Positions 1 to 11,933 of a DNA stretch of 64,000 nucleotides are shown here, in pieces. Below the pieces are notes generated by a model. The model was given only the letters and a program-made list of their open reading frames with translations. It did no database searches and was not told the DNA's origin. Every line of letters begins with the position of its first letter. The first letter of the stretch is position 1. Made by a program: the position numbers and the translations under genes. Origin of the DNA: Otis tarda (taxonomy: Eukaryota > Chordata > Aves > Otidiformes > Otididae); assembly GCA_026413225.1 (NCBI GenBank), contig CM048591.1, positions 76,620,009 to 76,684,008 of the forward strand, written 5' to 3'.

Positions 1-467
1 CCCAAAGTGGCCCTCTGAGCCTCCCCTGCCCGCCCAGGCACCTGCGGCCCAGCTGCGGCCCAGGGGATGGACATGGCGTTTATCAAAAGAGCGCTGTCGG
101 TCTCTCTCTCTTATTCACATTCATGTTTCCAAAGCTCTGCAAGATACGAGGCAAGAGAGTGAGATATGAAGTCAAGATGCTGCTGCTTTATTCCCCCATC
201 ACGCCAAAGCGGGACAAAGAGGCGTTATAAATAGCTCCCGGCAGAGGAGCAGGCCTTTGTGCTCAGCGCCATTTTATGATGCCGAGGTGAAGCTGGTGTG
301 AGTCACTCCGATAACTTATATGGGCATGACACAGGCTTTTGACATTCAATATTTTCTTTTTACTTACCAGAAGTTATAATTGCCCCTTGAAAACTTGGAT
401 CCACTTTCTTTTCCTACCATTTAGTCCTTCTACATTTGGCACTTTGACACTTTTCCAACATGCTCAG
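1..467. other. Intergenic sequence, no gene seen
   Basis: No open frame, splice-bordered exon or repeat that I recognise. Base composition is ordinary. It ends where a reverse-oriented CR1 tail begins. Confidence 0.5.
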
Positions 468-1012
468 TCATAGAATCATAGAATCATAGAATGGTTAGGG
501 TTGGAAGGGACCCTCAAAGGTAATCCAGTCCAACCCCCCTGCAAGGAGCAGGGACATCCCTGACTAGATCAGGTTGCTCAGAGCCTCATCCAGCCTGGCC
601 TTGAACGTTTCCAGGGATGGGGCATCCACCGCCTCTCTGGGCAACCTGTTCCAGTGTTCTGTAACTCGCATCGTAAAAAATTTTTTCCTAATTTCCAATC
701 TAAATCTACCCCCCTCTATTTTAAAACCATTACTCCTCGTCCTGTCACAACAGGCCCTACTGAACAGCCTTTCCCCATCTTTCTTGTAGGCCCCCTTGAG
801 GTATTGGAAGACCGCTATCAGGTCTCCCCGGAGCCTTCTCTTCTCTAGGCTGAACAGCCCCAGCTCTCTCAGCCTGTCCTCGTAAGAGAGGTGCTCCAGC
901 CCTTTTATCATCTTCGTGGCCTCCTCTGGACCTTCTCCAGCTGGTCCATGTCCTTCTTGTGTTGGGGGCTCCAGAACTGGACACAGTCCATCCGAGCGCT
1001 TTTCTGAGGGCT
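468..1012 (-). mobile_element. CR1 LINE, 5'-truncated, 3' end
   Basis: The reverse strand reads as the 3' end of a chicken-repeat-1 retrotransposon. It holds the last part of the ORF2 reverse-transcriptase reading frame ([19 protein letters not shown], then NRLPREAVDAPSLETF, ending near 564), then the short 3' UTR and the terminal octamer tail (three ATAGAATC-type units at about 470-491 on the + strand). The frame shifts upstream of about position 980, so the copy is dead. The 5' limit is approximate because similarity fades near 1,000-1,015. This truncation is normal for CR1, which usually inserts as 3' fragments. Confidence 0.93.
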
Positions 1013-4000
1013 CTTGTACCTGAGTGCTGGCAGGATTTATGGATTTTTTTCGGTCCATATCCCATATTGTCCTTGTCAATCAGAGACTGAGGGAGCCAGT
1101 GCCACGGGTCACAGGTGCACAGGCCCCGCACGGCACAGCCAGCAGCCGGACTGGAGTAGATGTCTGTCATATTTTGGCTGCAGGACCAAGTCCATGCTTC
1201 ATCTCAGCTTCCTTTTTATCCAGGCTGCTTGGAAAGAGCTGTGATATTTAACAGACATCAAAAGCAGGGTGGAGGAAAAAGCTGGGCTAATTTCACTGTA
1301 AAGTGGGCCTCATCCTGTCCCTGTGGCTTGCTGACTTTTCTAGGCAGAGTGTTGTGTCTTAAAAAGAGCATGGCCTAATTTCATTAGAGTGGTTGGTTCA
1401 AACAAACCAAAACACAAGCAAGGAAAAATATTTTTTGTTTTTCTGGGTTTTTTGTAATGTCATCCTTCTTTTTATACGAAGGGTGGATACAGGGTATTTT
1501 TTCTTCCTTTCCATGGCTGTACGCATATACCTGTGCATGCATGCGCACAGACACACACACACGTAGACATTTTTGCAGCGGTACATAGCATCATCCCTTG
1601 AGACGTTTGGTGTCCAGCATTTGGCAGACAAGCCTTGTTGTTTCACACAGACTGGCAGGATGTGCAGGGAGTTGAAACCCGGGCTCCTCTCCTGCCATGC
1701 CGCTGCACCACAGAAGGCAGAGGTGTCCCGGAGAGGAGGCGAGGAGCAGGCAGGATGCGGAATGGCATTGCCGGGGCTTTGTCCTCTCCCACCCTGCGCA
1801 GGCACAGCCCAGGTCTTCTGGCCTGCTGCCCACGCTTGTGCCCACGCACTCCTGGAGCCGCAACGTCCATCCCATGGGACGCCCATGGCACCGCCTGCTC
1901 CCAGCTCCGCGGTGACCCTGCGGCCCCAAGTGTCCTTGGGCTGCACAGAAACAAGAGACAGGAAAATTGGGGTGGTGAGTAACACGGAGGCACTGGGAAC
2001 GAAAAACCCTCTGGACGTGTAAGGATGCAGAGCATGGTGCCGCTGTACGAACCAGCCTGGGGAGGTTTTACTGGCTCAGGACTATGAGCCAGGCTCTCAG
2101 GTCCCTTAAGGACCTGGATGTCCCTCTGAAAAATGCATTTCTCCCATTTTCATGTGTGTGTTCTCTGCCAGGGAGGTGTTTATTTAGTGTGAAAGAGAGG
2201 AAGATCTGAGCTTTCTGAGCTCAGAATTACCTTCCTGCAGAAGGGGGTCCTGGCCCAGCCAGAGCATCTCTCTGCTGCTTTCCTTCACAAGAATATAGGA
2301 CAAAGAGGCAGCTGAGGAGGACAGCAGTTTTTTACTACATGCAGACATACAGAATATTTCACTTCACCTCGTCAGCCTTGACGAATGAGCTTTCCAACAG
2401 GAAAATATCACTGCTCATGAGGCAGCCCTTGATTACAAACCTCATATTATGTAGCTCACGCCTAGACTGTGTATTGCTTGAAATAATTGCTCACCTCTTG
2501 TTTTTAACGTGGTTTTAGGAGGGGGTGCTCTCCCTGAGAGAATCCCATCCTGTGCACCAACCAATGAAGCTTCGTCCTCTTCTCCTTGCGAGCCTGAATT
2601 CTCCCTGTGCCCAGGATGGGGAGGATGGAGCGGAGAGGAGAGCCCTTCCTTTCCAGTCATCTGCGTCCCACACCATCATCCAACAGCAGCAGCGGGTCCC
2701 CAAAGACCCTCGGCTTCTGTTTTTCTGTGGGTGAGCAGGAGGAGCAGGGAGTAGCGCTGGGTTTAGCAAGAAGCTGGCGAGTGCTGTGCTGTGTGCCACA
2801 GCCGCTCCGCAAAGGCGCCGAGTGCGGTGCACGGCATCTCTGACGCTCCTGCAGCCCGGGCAGAGACGTCGTTAATAAATGATAAAGGAGCAGACTGGGG
2901 GTCTGTCCTGGTCAGCAGGCTCCGCAAGATGGACGGCTTGGGGCATGGGCTCTGGCACGTCAGTTCAATTTTCTCTGCCTCTTTATCCATGACTGATGGA
3001 TAAAAACCCCACGGTTCTTTTGTAAAACGCCTTGTAATATCCATACCGGCAATACCCATCACAATAAAACCCTCTGTGAGAAGCACAGTATGTTGTTATC
3101 TGTGGTCCCTTTTTTTACCTAGGGCATTTGCAATAATTTTGCATTCCAAATGAGGCTGCCTATTTTAAAGGGCATATAAAAGCTTCCTTTTCTCATTGTC
3201 TATAAAATTATCCTTTAGAAATGCTTCTTTCTTTACAACAGGGCATTAGAGCGCCGTGTGCATCGAGTATACTATTGACATATTCCGGGAGGTATTTTTA
3301 GCAGAGTGGAAAAAAATAAAAATCTTGAGAAAGGTCAGTTCTTTCACTGTGCTAATTAAATGGCTGTGGAAGGAGATTATATCACGGTGGTGACCAGCAA
3401 GCTCGCCAGAACATCGCTGGGCAGCCTGCAGCAGGTAGCCTTTGTGAGATGGACAAACAGGCTGACGGCTCGTTGTGAGTCATTCAGCTGAAGACTTCTT
3501 TCTTTGATGTCTTGTTTCACAAAGCAGGGCAGACAGATGGGCCTTGTAAAAAGAGAGCCATTTTCCCCCACTTCTAATGGCAATTCCTGTTAACTAAGTG
3601 CAGCTCTGTGTACGTGCTTGGGAGGAGCGGAATGAGCTGTTAAACGAGCACACGCCAGGTGATGCCCGTACAGCTTTTGGAAAAAAAACGATAAGTAAAG
3701 GAGGTGACAGCAACTTCCCCCTCTGGTGTGTCGGTGTCGCACAGCCTGTCTGCGTCGACCAAATCCACGCGTGTTTCACACCGTGGTGTTCTGAAGTGTT
3801 GCCGGTGGTGGCTCGCCCAGCTCTCGCACTGCTCCTCCCCGAGCTCCTTATCTTCCCTTTGCGCCCGTGTCACCTTGCCACAACGGCCAGGAACAGGCTC
3901 TGGCTTGGGGGTTTCATCTTCCCTTACGCGGATGGCTGGGCCGACAGCTGGCTGCTCTTCGGGCAGTGCCTGCAGCTGGCGAGCAAAGCAAGTGGCTTGG

Positions 4001-5687
4001 CAGCCACTGCCAGAGGGGTTCGGTCACCTGTGGTCTGGCTGTCCCGAAGCGATAGTGGTGCCAGGCTTTGCTTTCGTCTCCACAATCCCCTGCACCCCTG
4101 CCATGTGCCTTTTCTCCTTCCGAAGCTGCCTGCAACTCTGCCCAGGCACCTTCTTTGCGCCCACCAACGACCCCTTCGACATTCGTCCCACTGCCCTGCG
4201 CCGGCACAGCTCTCCCCATGGTTCCTGTCTGTGCGTCGGGTACAGACGCATTTTTCCAAACGCGTTCACCGGTCTCCTGCAGAGCCCTTAGCAAAGGCCT
4301 TCGTGGCTGAGGACAGTTCTGGCTGGCTGACAACAGAAGGGCCACTCGCCCGCCCGGCCAACCGACCGTCACTTTCCAATGAGCGTGAACAGGTCTTCAC
4401 GCTTCCATGAGCGGACTGGGCGAGCTGCCTGGCACTCGTCTGTTCGGTGGGGAGGATCCATCCTCCGGGGCGGAAGCGTCACTGTCTTTCAAGACACAGA
4501 TTTTAACATATATCTGCACAAAGCACTTTAACTCTGAACTAAATGACTGCTTTAAATACAGCAATTAAGAAGATGAAGGAGGGGAGTGTAGCCCGCATAT
4601 CATGTTAAGTGTCATATGCTTCACAAGAGTTCCCGGGGTGGGTGTGCCGAATCCATGAGGAAATGGGTCCCATAGAAAAAGATCGACAGTCAAAACCGGA
4701 TGCTACAGTCAGGGACCCAGCAAAGGGAGGGGATCTCAGAGGGATTGACGGGGACTTCATTTGGGAAGATGAGATTTAAGGTTGTAACTTACTTATGAAA
4801 TACTCAAAGACATTGTATTTAAATTCAAATTAATTTCCCCAACCTACTGTTGGTTTTCAGAGCCGCTGACAGTCTTCTGCACACAAACGTGAAGAAGGCT
4901 TCTGCAGTAAATGCCTGGGGTGGGCTTTCCCCCCTGCGTCGCTCCCGCGTCACGCGCCGGTGGCCTCCGTCCGCCCCAGACACCTTCTCGCAGCCTTTCT
5001 GGGTCGGGCGTGCAGGAGAAGCGCAGCCCAGCATTTCTGAGCAGCGGTAATTACATGGTGAAAAGCAAACTAACAAGCTGCATCTTCAGTATTGAGGATT
5101 AGTGATCTGAGCTTTAGTCTCTGCTTCCCTGCAGGGCAGCAAATTCACCAAAATCATGCTTCGATAAATGCAAAAAGCGTGACATGCAGCCTGTGCAGAG
5201 TGTATGTATAGAAGCAAGGTTATTATTCTTCTCCTTCATTATCTGAGACCGGACTAAACGCTCTGTAGCTTGACTCGCCTGAGGCCAAACAAAGATGCAG
5301 ACTTGCCATCACCCGTGATGGAAACCCTGCTCTGCTCTCCCTAGGGATGTTCACCCTCATTTCTCCACCACCTTCACCAGCTCTTTCCCACCATCCTTCA
5401 TACATTTCCAAAGGGGTGAGACGATGCTTTCTGGGCGCTGCAACCCACGCCGCACAACCCCTGAGTTCCCTCTGTGGTGTCACTTTTTATAGCTTCACGT
5501 ACCCTTGGTCCTCACCAACTCTCTCGGCTTGGACCTTCCCTCTGAGTCATAACATGCTGAGGTATCCTGTCTGCTCGGCCTTATCATCCCGCTGGCATCC
5601 ATATCCTGCCTGCTTGCCAGCGTGGGCTCCCCTCCAGCTCCCTGCTGCCAGTCAGATGGCTGGCAGAAGGCAACAAGGATAAATTTC
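1013..5687. other. Intergenic sequence, no gene supported
   Basis: The longest open frame (3598-4410 on +, 270 codons) resembles no family I know, has no repeated or conserved motif and sits in GC-rich sequence where long open frames arise by chance. A short AC dinucleotide run lies near 1550-1563. The stretch 3,100-3,400 is AT-rich and low in repeats, but nothing shows its function. Confidence 0.5.
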
Positions 5688-5787
5688 AGGACATGGTTTA
5701 GTGGACGTGGTGGTGTTGGGTTGATGGTTGGACTTGATGATCCTGGAGGTCTCTTCCAACCTTAGAGATTCTATAATCCTATGATTA
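5688..5787 (+). mobile_element. CR1 LINE, 3' tail only
   Basis: About 100 bp of CR1 3' UTR: GGACATGGTTTAGTGGACGT, then GGTTGGACTTGATGATCCTG, then a degraded octamer tail (GATTCTATAATCCTATGATT). It carries no coding sequence. Confidence 0.9.
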
Positions 5788-8700
5788 TAAACGGCAGAGG
5801 CCGGTGGGGGCTTGGGTGGCCAGTCCGCTTCAGTCCAGCTTGGTTTATCTCTCCGTTCAGGTTTTAAACCTTCTCCAAAGCTACGCGCACGTGCAGTGGT
5901 AAAGAAAGGAAAATGCGGTTTATCAGAGTATATGGAACATGGGTTCGTACAGAAACACAGCTGCCCTCCCCATGGAGTTTCGGATAAACTCGCCTCTCCC
6001 ACATCGCACCTCTGGTAGGCAACGCGCACGTCAAGGCTGGTTTAGGCCACTGTCACCACGAACCGGAGCAGAGAGAGATTCAACCCCTCATTTAGATCGA
6101 TTTTGGCTTGTCGCTCCAAAGCGATTCCCAGCCTCTGTTTGGGGTCACTTGTGCGGGGCATTTACCAGAGACAGCCATTCTGCAGCCCCCCCTGCCAGCC
6201 CGCGAGCTCGTAAAACACCTCAAAACGGAGCTCTAACCATAAACGCAACCAAACCTTGGCCAAACATGGGCAACCAGCTAGGGTTCTGCTGGCTATTTTT
6301 TGCGAAAGCTACTTGAAAAGTCTGCTCTTTCTTACTTGCCTTCACTAGCCACTGTATGGAGTGTGTTTTCTTGTGTGTGACCATGGACTTGGACCTCACC
6401 AGTGAGGTGTTGGTGCAGGCATCCAACTGGCCTGGCTTACCTGTACCGGCTCTGTGGGAAATGGCACACGCACTTAGACCTCCCCGATAGATGCAAGTTA
6501 ATCATCTGGAGCCTGCTTGAGCAGAAAAAAAGGGTGAGAGAAAGGAAAAGTGGTGTTTCTGAACGCAGAGAGAGCTGAGTTGCCTGGGCCAACCGGGCTG
6601 GACATGCCAGAGCTGCTTTGTACTCCAGACGTTGGAGTCCCATCAGCAACCTGGGCGAGGGCTGGATCTTCCTCTCCTGGAGTACAAACCCTCCTGTCAG
6701 ACTCGCTCCCCGGCTAGGATATCTGTATTCTGGAAATACGCTGGAGCTTTCTTATTACGTTGTTTCTGGGGCTGTTCGTGTGAGTAAATCTTGTAGTCAG
6801 GCGATGCGTGAATAGTTTGGCACATATAATTTACTCAATGCATTCAGATGCGGTGTCCTGAATACTAAGCACTGTGCTCTCATCAATGAAAAGGGCTGAT
6901 TTTAAGTGCTTTTTTTTTTTCCTTTTCTTTTTTTTGGCAGTTGGGGCTATATGTAAATCCTGCGCTTGCATGTATGTTTCAAATAAATCGCTCTGTTGGG
7001 TTTTTTTTAAAGAAATAATCTCATCGCACTTGCTATGAGACGATTGGCCTGGCAAGTCAGCCTCCAAGGAAATATGGGAGGAGGAGAAAAGGCAGCCCTG
7101 GACAGAAATGGATGTGCAACCTCTTGCCTGACGGCTCCAAGAAGCGGTCTCTGCGTGTCCTGTCCCACCGGCCCTGGGAGCCAGAAGACCTGAGCTGTTT
7201 TCAGCTCCTGGAAGACAGCACCGAATCTCTGCCACGCACGCCCAGTTCTGTTGGCCGTTATGGATGGCATTGCCACTGGTGTAGCAGCGCTCATCCACAC
7301 CTCTCTAAACCAGACACACACCCACAGAATGATGGGGGAGGGAGAAAGGAGTACAGGAGCCAGGCCGACACGCTTTCTGTGAGAGTCATGGTGTTCGTGT
7401 TGCCTTTCTCTCTCATTTCATCCCGGGATTGTTCCCCTTGGATTTATCTGGCGTCACTGTGTGCCCCCGCTGAGGACGCAGCCTCTCGCCGTGGGCATCA
7501 GCAGCTCTGCCGGATGAAGCCCACAGGCAAACCCTTCACCCTGCTGATGTCCAAAGTGTGACCTCCTGGTGATTTCGGAAAGGCTCCGCTCCCACGGCCG
7601 TGTCTGGTGACGCTTCTGCTCCCTGTCCCTGGGGAACAGCTAGAAACGTGTTTGCATCCACACCGAGAAACGGAGGATGTTCAGTATGCAGAAAGCATCC
7701 CTCTTTTTTTCCTATTTTTTTTTCCTTTTTTTTTTCTGTTTTTTTTCTTTTCCTTTTTTTTTTTTTCTAATTAGAGAGCCGGAGAGCACTGTGACACTGA
7801 GCAGCTACTATGCCACAGCCCGTCAACTGCAGTGCTGGCAGGCAGGCATCCACGGGTTGCATCTTGGGTTTGCTGGTAGGAGCCCTGCACGAAGAATATC
7901 TCCTGTCTTCATCGGACCCCCGAACCGGCCTGCCGGTGCGGGAGATGGGGAACAAGACTCAAGCTGCCATCACAAGCCCACAGCTCCTGCCGGGGAGCCA
8001 GGAGGATGGGGATCGAACCCTGGGGCTGATTTCTAATTGGGAAGACAATGAGAGGTTTGAAATAAGATAGCTGCAATTAGGATGAGAGACACTACAGAGA
8101 TCAAGAGAAATGCTTCTTCATCAGAAGAAGCTGGTGCTTCTCTCAAGGGGAGCATGCGGGGGGCGGGGGAGAGCGTAGCCCGCTCGAGATGGACTAGCTG
8201 TGTAAATCAAAGAGAAAACTCAACAGACGGAGAGGAACCTTCTCCTTCTAGCTCGCAACTGACTTCAATGGAATCAGGGCTCACTGAAAAAATAAATTAA
8301 TATTATTAATCAGGCACCTTGCTTAGCAATAAACAGCTGCTATTTTTCTCTCACTTTCATGTTGGCAACAACATTTTTGACTGCTTTTACAATTCTCCAA
8401 GATTCACAGAGGAGCACAGGCCCACCATGACCTGTGAGAGGACAAGATGGTATTTATGAACCCAGCAGCGGAAGTTCAGTGGTTTGTCAGGCGGCTGCTG
8501 TCCCAGCTCCGGGGTCCCAGTGGGGCTGCCCATGGGGCAGTGGAGATGCTGGAGATGACCCCTCCTCAGGGGATGGCCACCATCCCTTGCTTCCTTCATC
8601 CACCCACACCCATCTTCTCAAGGAGCGCTCAACCACCTACGGAATGGAAAGGGTTCAGAGGTGCTTCTCACCCCGTGCTCACCTGTTGTCAGAAATTGCT

Positions 8701-11700
8701 CTTGGTAATAAGGGCTCTTACCAGAATTTCTGGTAAATTCTTCCCCAAATCAGCGACAGAATGTGTCCTCCACCAGCACAAAGCTCTTTACAGAAATTTC
8801 ACTTCACTTTCCTTATTTCCTTCAGCAGTAATTTTAGCCTTCCGTATTTAACAGAGTCTGCAGGTTGCTGGTACCTGTAATTTTCTGATGCCACTTCATC
8901 GGTAACACAGCATGGATGTGACCCGTTCACCCACAGGAAGCTGGAGATGAAATTTCGAGCGTTTGAAGAAAACTGCTTCAACGTATGCTGAGTGCTGACC
9001 AGCTGACGTTTCCCTGAAAGTTACTTACCAGCAGCACTAATTATCTTATTTTTTCTGAAATTTTATGAGTGGCGTCAGTGCTTAAAAAAAAGTGAAGACA
9101 ATCTGGAGGAGAAGGTTGTGCTGGAAATGTCGAGCAGAGCTCAGAGCTGTAGATGTTAAGGTCACAGGAGAAAGGAGCACAGAAACTCAATTCCTTCTGA
9201 CAGCCTTCCCGGAGCAGAAAAGCAGAGGTTTTCCATCTCTAAAAATAAATTCACATAAGAGCATCGCGAGGGCATCTCGGCAGCACGGTGCGGCAGCAGC
9301 TGTGGCAGTTCCCTTGATCTCCCCAAAGCTCCAGCAGGAAGGATTCAGGCCACCGCTTTTCGTATATTGTTTAAATTGAAGCCCTCCAAACAAGCAGCCA
9401 ACAAGTGTTTTGACATGAAAAACTTGCCTTCAGGGCTTCTGCTTTTCCACATGCGATTTTTTTTCCTTCCTTCCTATTTGTGCCTTGTTCTCCAGCCCTT
9501 ATTAATACAGCAGCGCTGGGTCTTCTCACAGACAGCGGGCCAGAGAGCAATCTCGGTTCTCGTCTATTTCAGATCAAAGGGAAGAGAAGAAGAAATAACA
9601 GCATCGCCCGGAAGGAGCAGAATGCGCCCTTTAGAAAAGAAGCCAGGATCAAGCACCTCTTTATGCCAGAGGAGCGCGGCAGACAGAAAATGGGCCCACA
9701 ATTACGCAGCCACCTCAAGCAGAGACCCCAAAGCTGGTGCTGTCCTGGCCCCGCGCCGCATGTGGGGAACAACCGAACGGCAGCGCCAGCAGCAGACCCG
9801 GGCAGGGGACGTCCGGTACCGCAGGGAGGTGAGCAGCCACAGGCTCCTGGAAACCGACCGGCATCCTTGCTGCTGCATCCCCAGGGGATGGGGAAGGGGG
9901 GTTCTGCCCTCTCCTCAGGGCGCAGACCCACCTGCGTGGGCAGCACCGAGAGAAAATGGGCAGGATCGCTGTCAAAGTGACATGGCCACAAATCCTACCG
10001 TTTTTTGATGACCGCTTTCCTTTGTTTAAGACACCTAAGCATCTGGAGGGGTAAATCAAATCCAGTTTCACTTTTTCCCCAAAAGGATGCTGACGTGGTG
10101 AAAGATGGAGGTGGGACTTGACTTATCTACAATATTTTGTCTCCTGCCCTCCATAAAGCTTATGGAAGATTTTAAAGGAGTTGTTGAAACTAGTACAGAG
10201 ATGCACTTAAATAATAATAAATACTGGATTTACGTTCAGCAAATGAATGCCGATATTCATGGCCATGTACGACCAGCCGGGTAGTGTCCGTGGTTCCCGT
10301 GTCCGTCTGCTCACCGTGGCTCAGGGAAGAGGGTGTTTCCCTGACGCGGGCAAGCGTGGCCGTCTCAAGCATGAGTCGAGCGAGGTCTCTGACTTGCTCT
10401 CCCTCGGCAAGGAGCCGTGCGGTGAACTACGTCAGCATGGCACCACCCCCCTGCCCTGCCACCTTGCCTGCGTAAGCAGCGGGGGGAGCTTACGGATGCT
10501 CCTTGCCCACGTGAATACGAAGCCTGGCATTCCCTTCAAGCCTCACCGGGAGATCTTCACTCAGGCACTGGGCTTTGCCCTGAAGCCAGGCAGGGACCAG
10601 GAGAGAATCTGCACCGCGGGGCTGGGGCAGGGCCCTTGCCGAGCCACCACACCAGCCACTGCGGCGGCAAGGCCTGCAAGGTCCCCATCCCTTGTTCACC
10701 GCGGCGGCAAAGCTCAGGGAAAGGCAGCGGTGTCCGTGCAATTTATGCCGAAGACGTGGTGTGATAACGACAACTTCAGGTTATAGATAAACTTTCTGGG
10801 TATCATAACAAATTTTGTGTCTTTCTGCAAATTAAGCAATCTCTTAACAGTTTCAGTAGGTACTGGTGCTTTTTTTTTGCCCAAACTAGAATTTATGGGT
10901 GCTGTTTTGTGGACATGTTCACTTTTGCTTAGTAAAGCATAGAGAATGGCACTGAAAGCTCTGAACAACAGTGGTTGCTGTGTATCAGCCAACATCTCCA
11001 CCACCTTCTCCTCCTTTGGAGGGCAACGGTAACCTGCTCCAGGACGGAAAATCAGGAACATTCTGAGCACGCCATTCCAGTGCCTGGAAGCCGAGTTCCA
11101 ATGGACACGAGGAAACAAAAGCAATCTGAATTTTTACTGTTAACTCCCTGCCTGGACAGAGCGCTGGCCCGGCACTGAGATGTCGAGACTTTGTCTGCCC
11201 TGCTGCGTGGTCCCTGCTATGTCACTGCATCTCCCCGTTCCTCCCGTTTCGCTCTAGATAAAAAAGGAATTACAATTCTGTTCCTCGCTGCAGAGCGTAA
11301 GCTGATGAATCATGCTGTATTAAGACTAGATCTGTTAACTTATCACTCTCCCAAAGGAAATTAACTAAGACCGTCAGAGTACATATTAAAAAAAATAATT
11401 GGGATTTCTTCTCATGATTTTCTCTGCATCTGTAAAACCAGAACATGTGTCATTATTCTCTTCAGCTGAAATAGATTCTTGGCTTTTTTTCCAAACTAAG
11501 AGCTGAGAAAGTGGTTTCAGAAACGGTGGTGGAACCTCAGGTCTGGACAGGTTTGGGGCTTTTTGTTTCTGCTTTTAAATTGCACACCAGTGTGAGACTT
11601 CTGCGAGGCAGCCTTGAGCTTCACCGAGCTTCACCCCCTTGTATCACCCGCACCAGCTGAGAGGAGGGGTAGGCACGGAGATTAACAGCCTCTCCCGCCC

Positions 11701-11933
11701 CTGCCTTTCTGAGGAGCATCACCTGCCCCGGCGCTGCAGCCCACGCGGCGCCCAGGCACACGGACACTGGTGGGGCGCGGGGCCGACCTCCGCAACCACG
11801 TGCGGCACCGATAAACGAGATCCGTAGCTGCCTGTTGGGAAACATTTGTGGCTCTGGGAAGAGGATGGATGTTCGTCAAGGAAGCAACCTGGAAAATAAC
11901 AAGATTTTGATTCAAAGTCCTTTAAATTTCATA
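5788..11933. other. Intergenic sequence with a pyrimidine tract
   Basis: No supported gene. A T-rich pyrimidine tract lies at about 7702-7768 and a shorter one near 6910-6936. The stretch 8,280-8,310 is AT-rich with several TAAT/ATTA cores. Other open frames are short and unlike known proteins. The region ends at the abrupt left border of the pentamer array. Confidence 0.5.
7702..7768. repeat. Low-complexity T/C tract
   Basis: About 65 bases of almost pure T with scattered C. It is a simple polypyrimidine tract. On the reverse strand it is A-rich, but no retroposed gene is attached to it. Confidence 0.85.

Noticed and set aside
3598..4410. 270-codon open frame on +
   Set aside because: It matches no known family, overlaps comparably long frames in other registers and lies in GC-rich sequence where stops are scarce.
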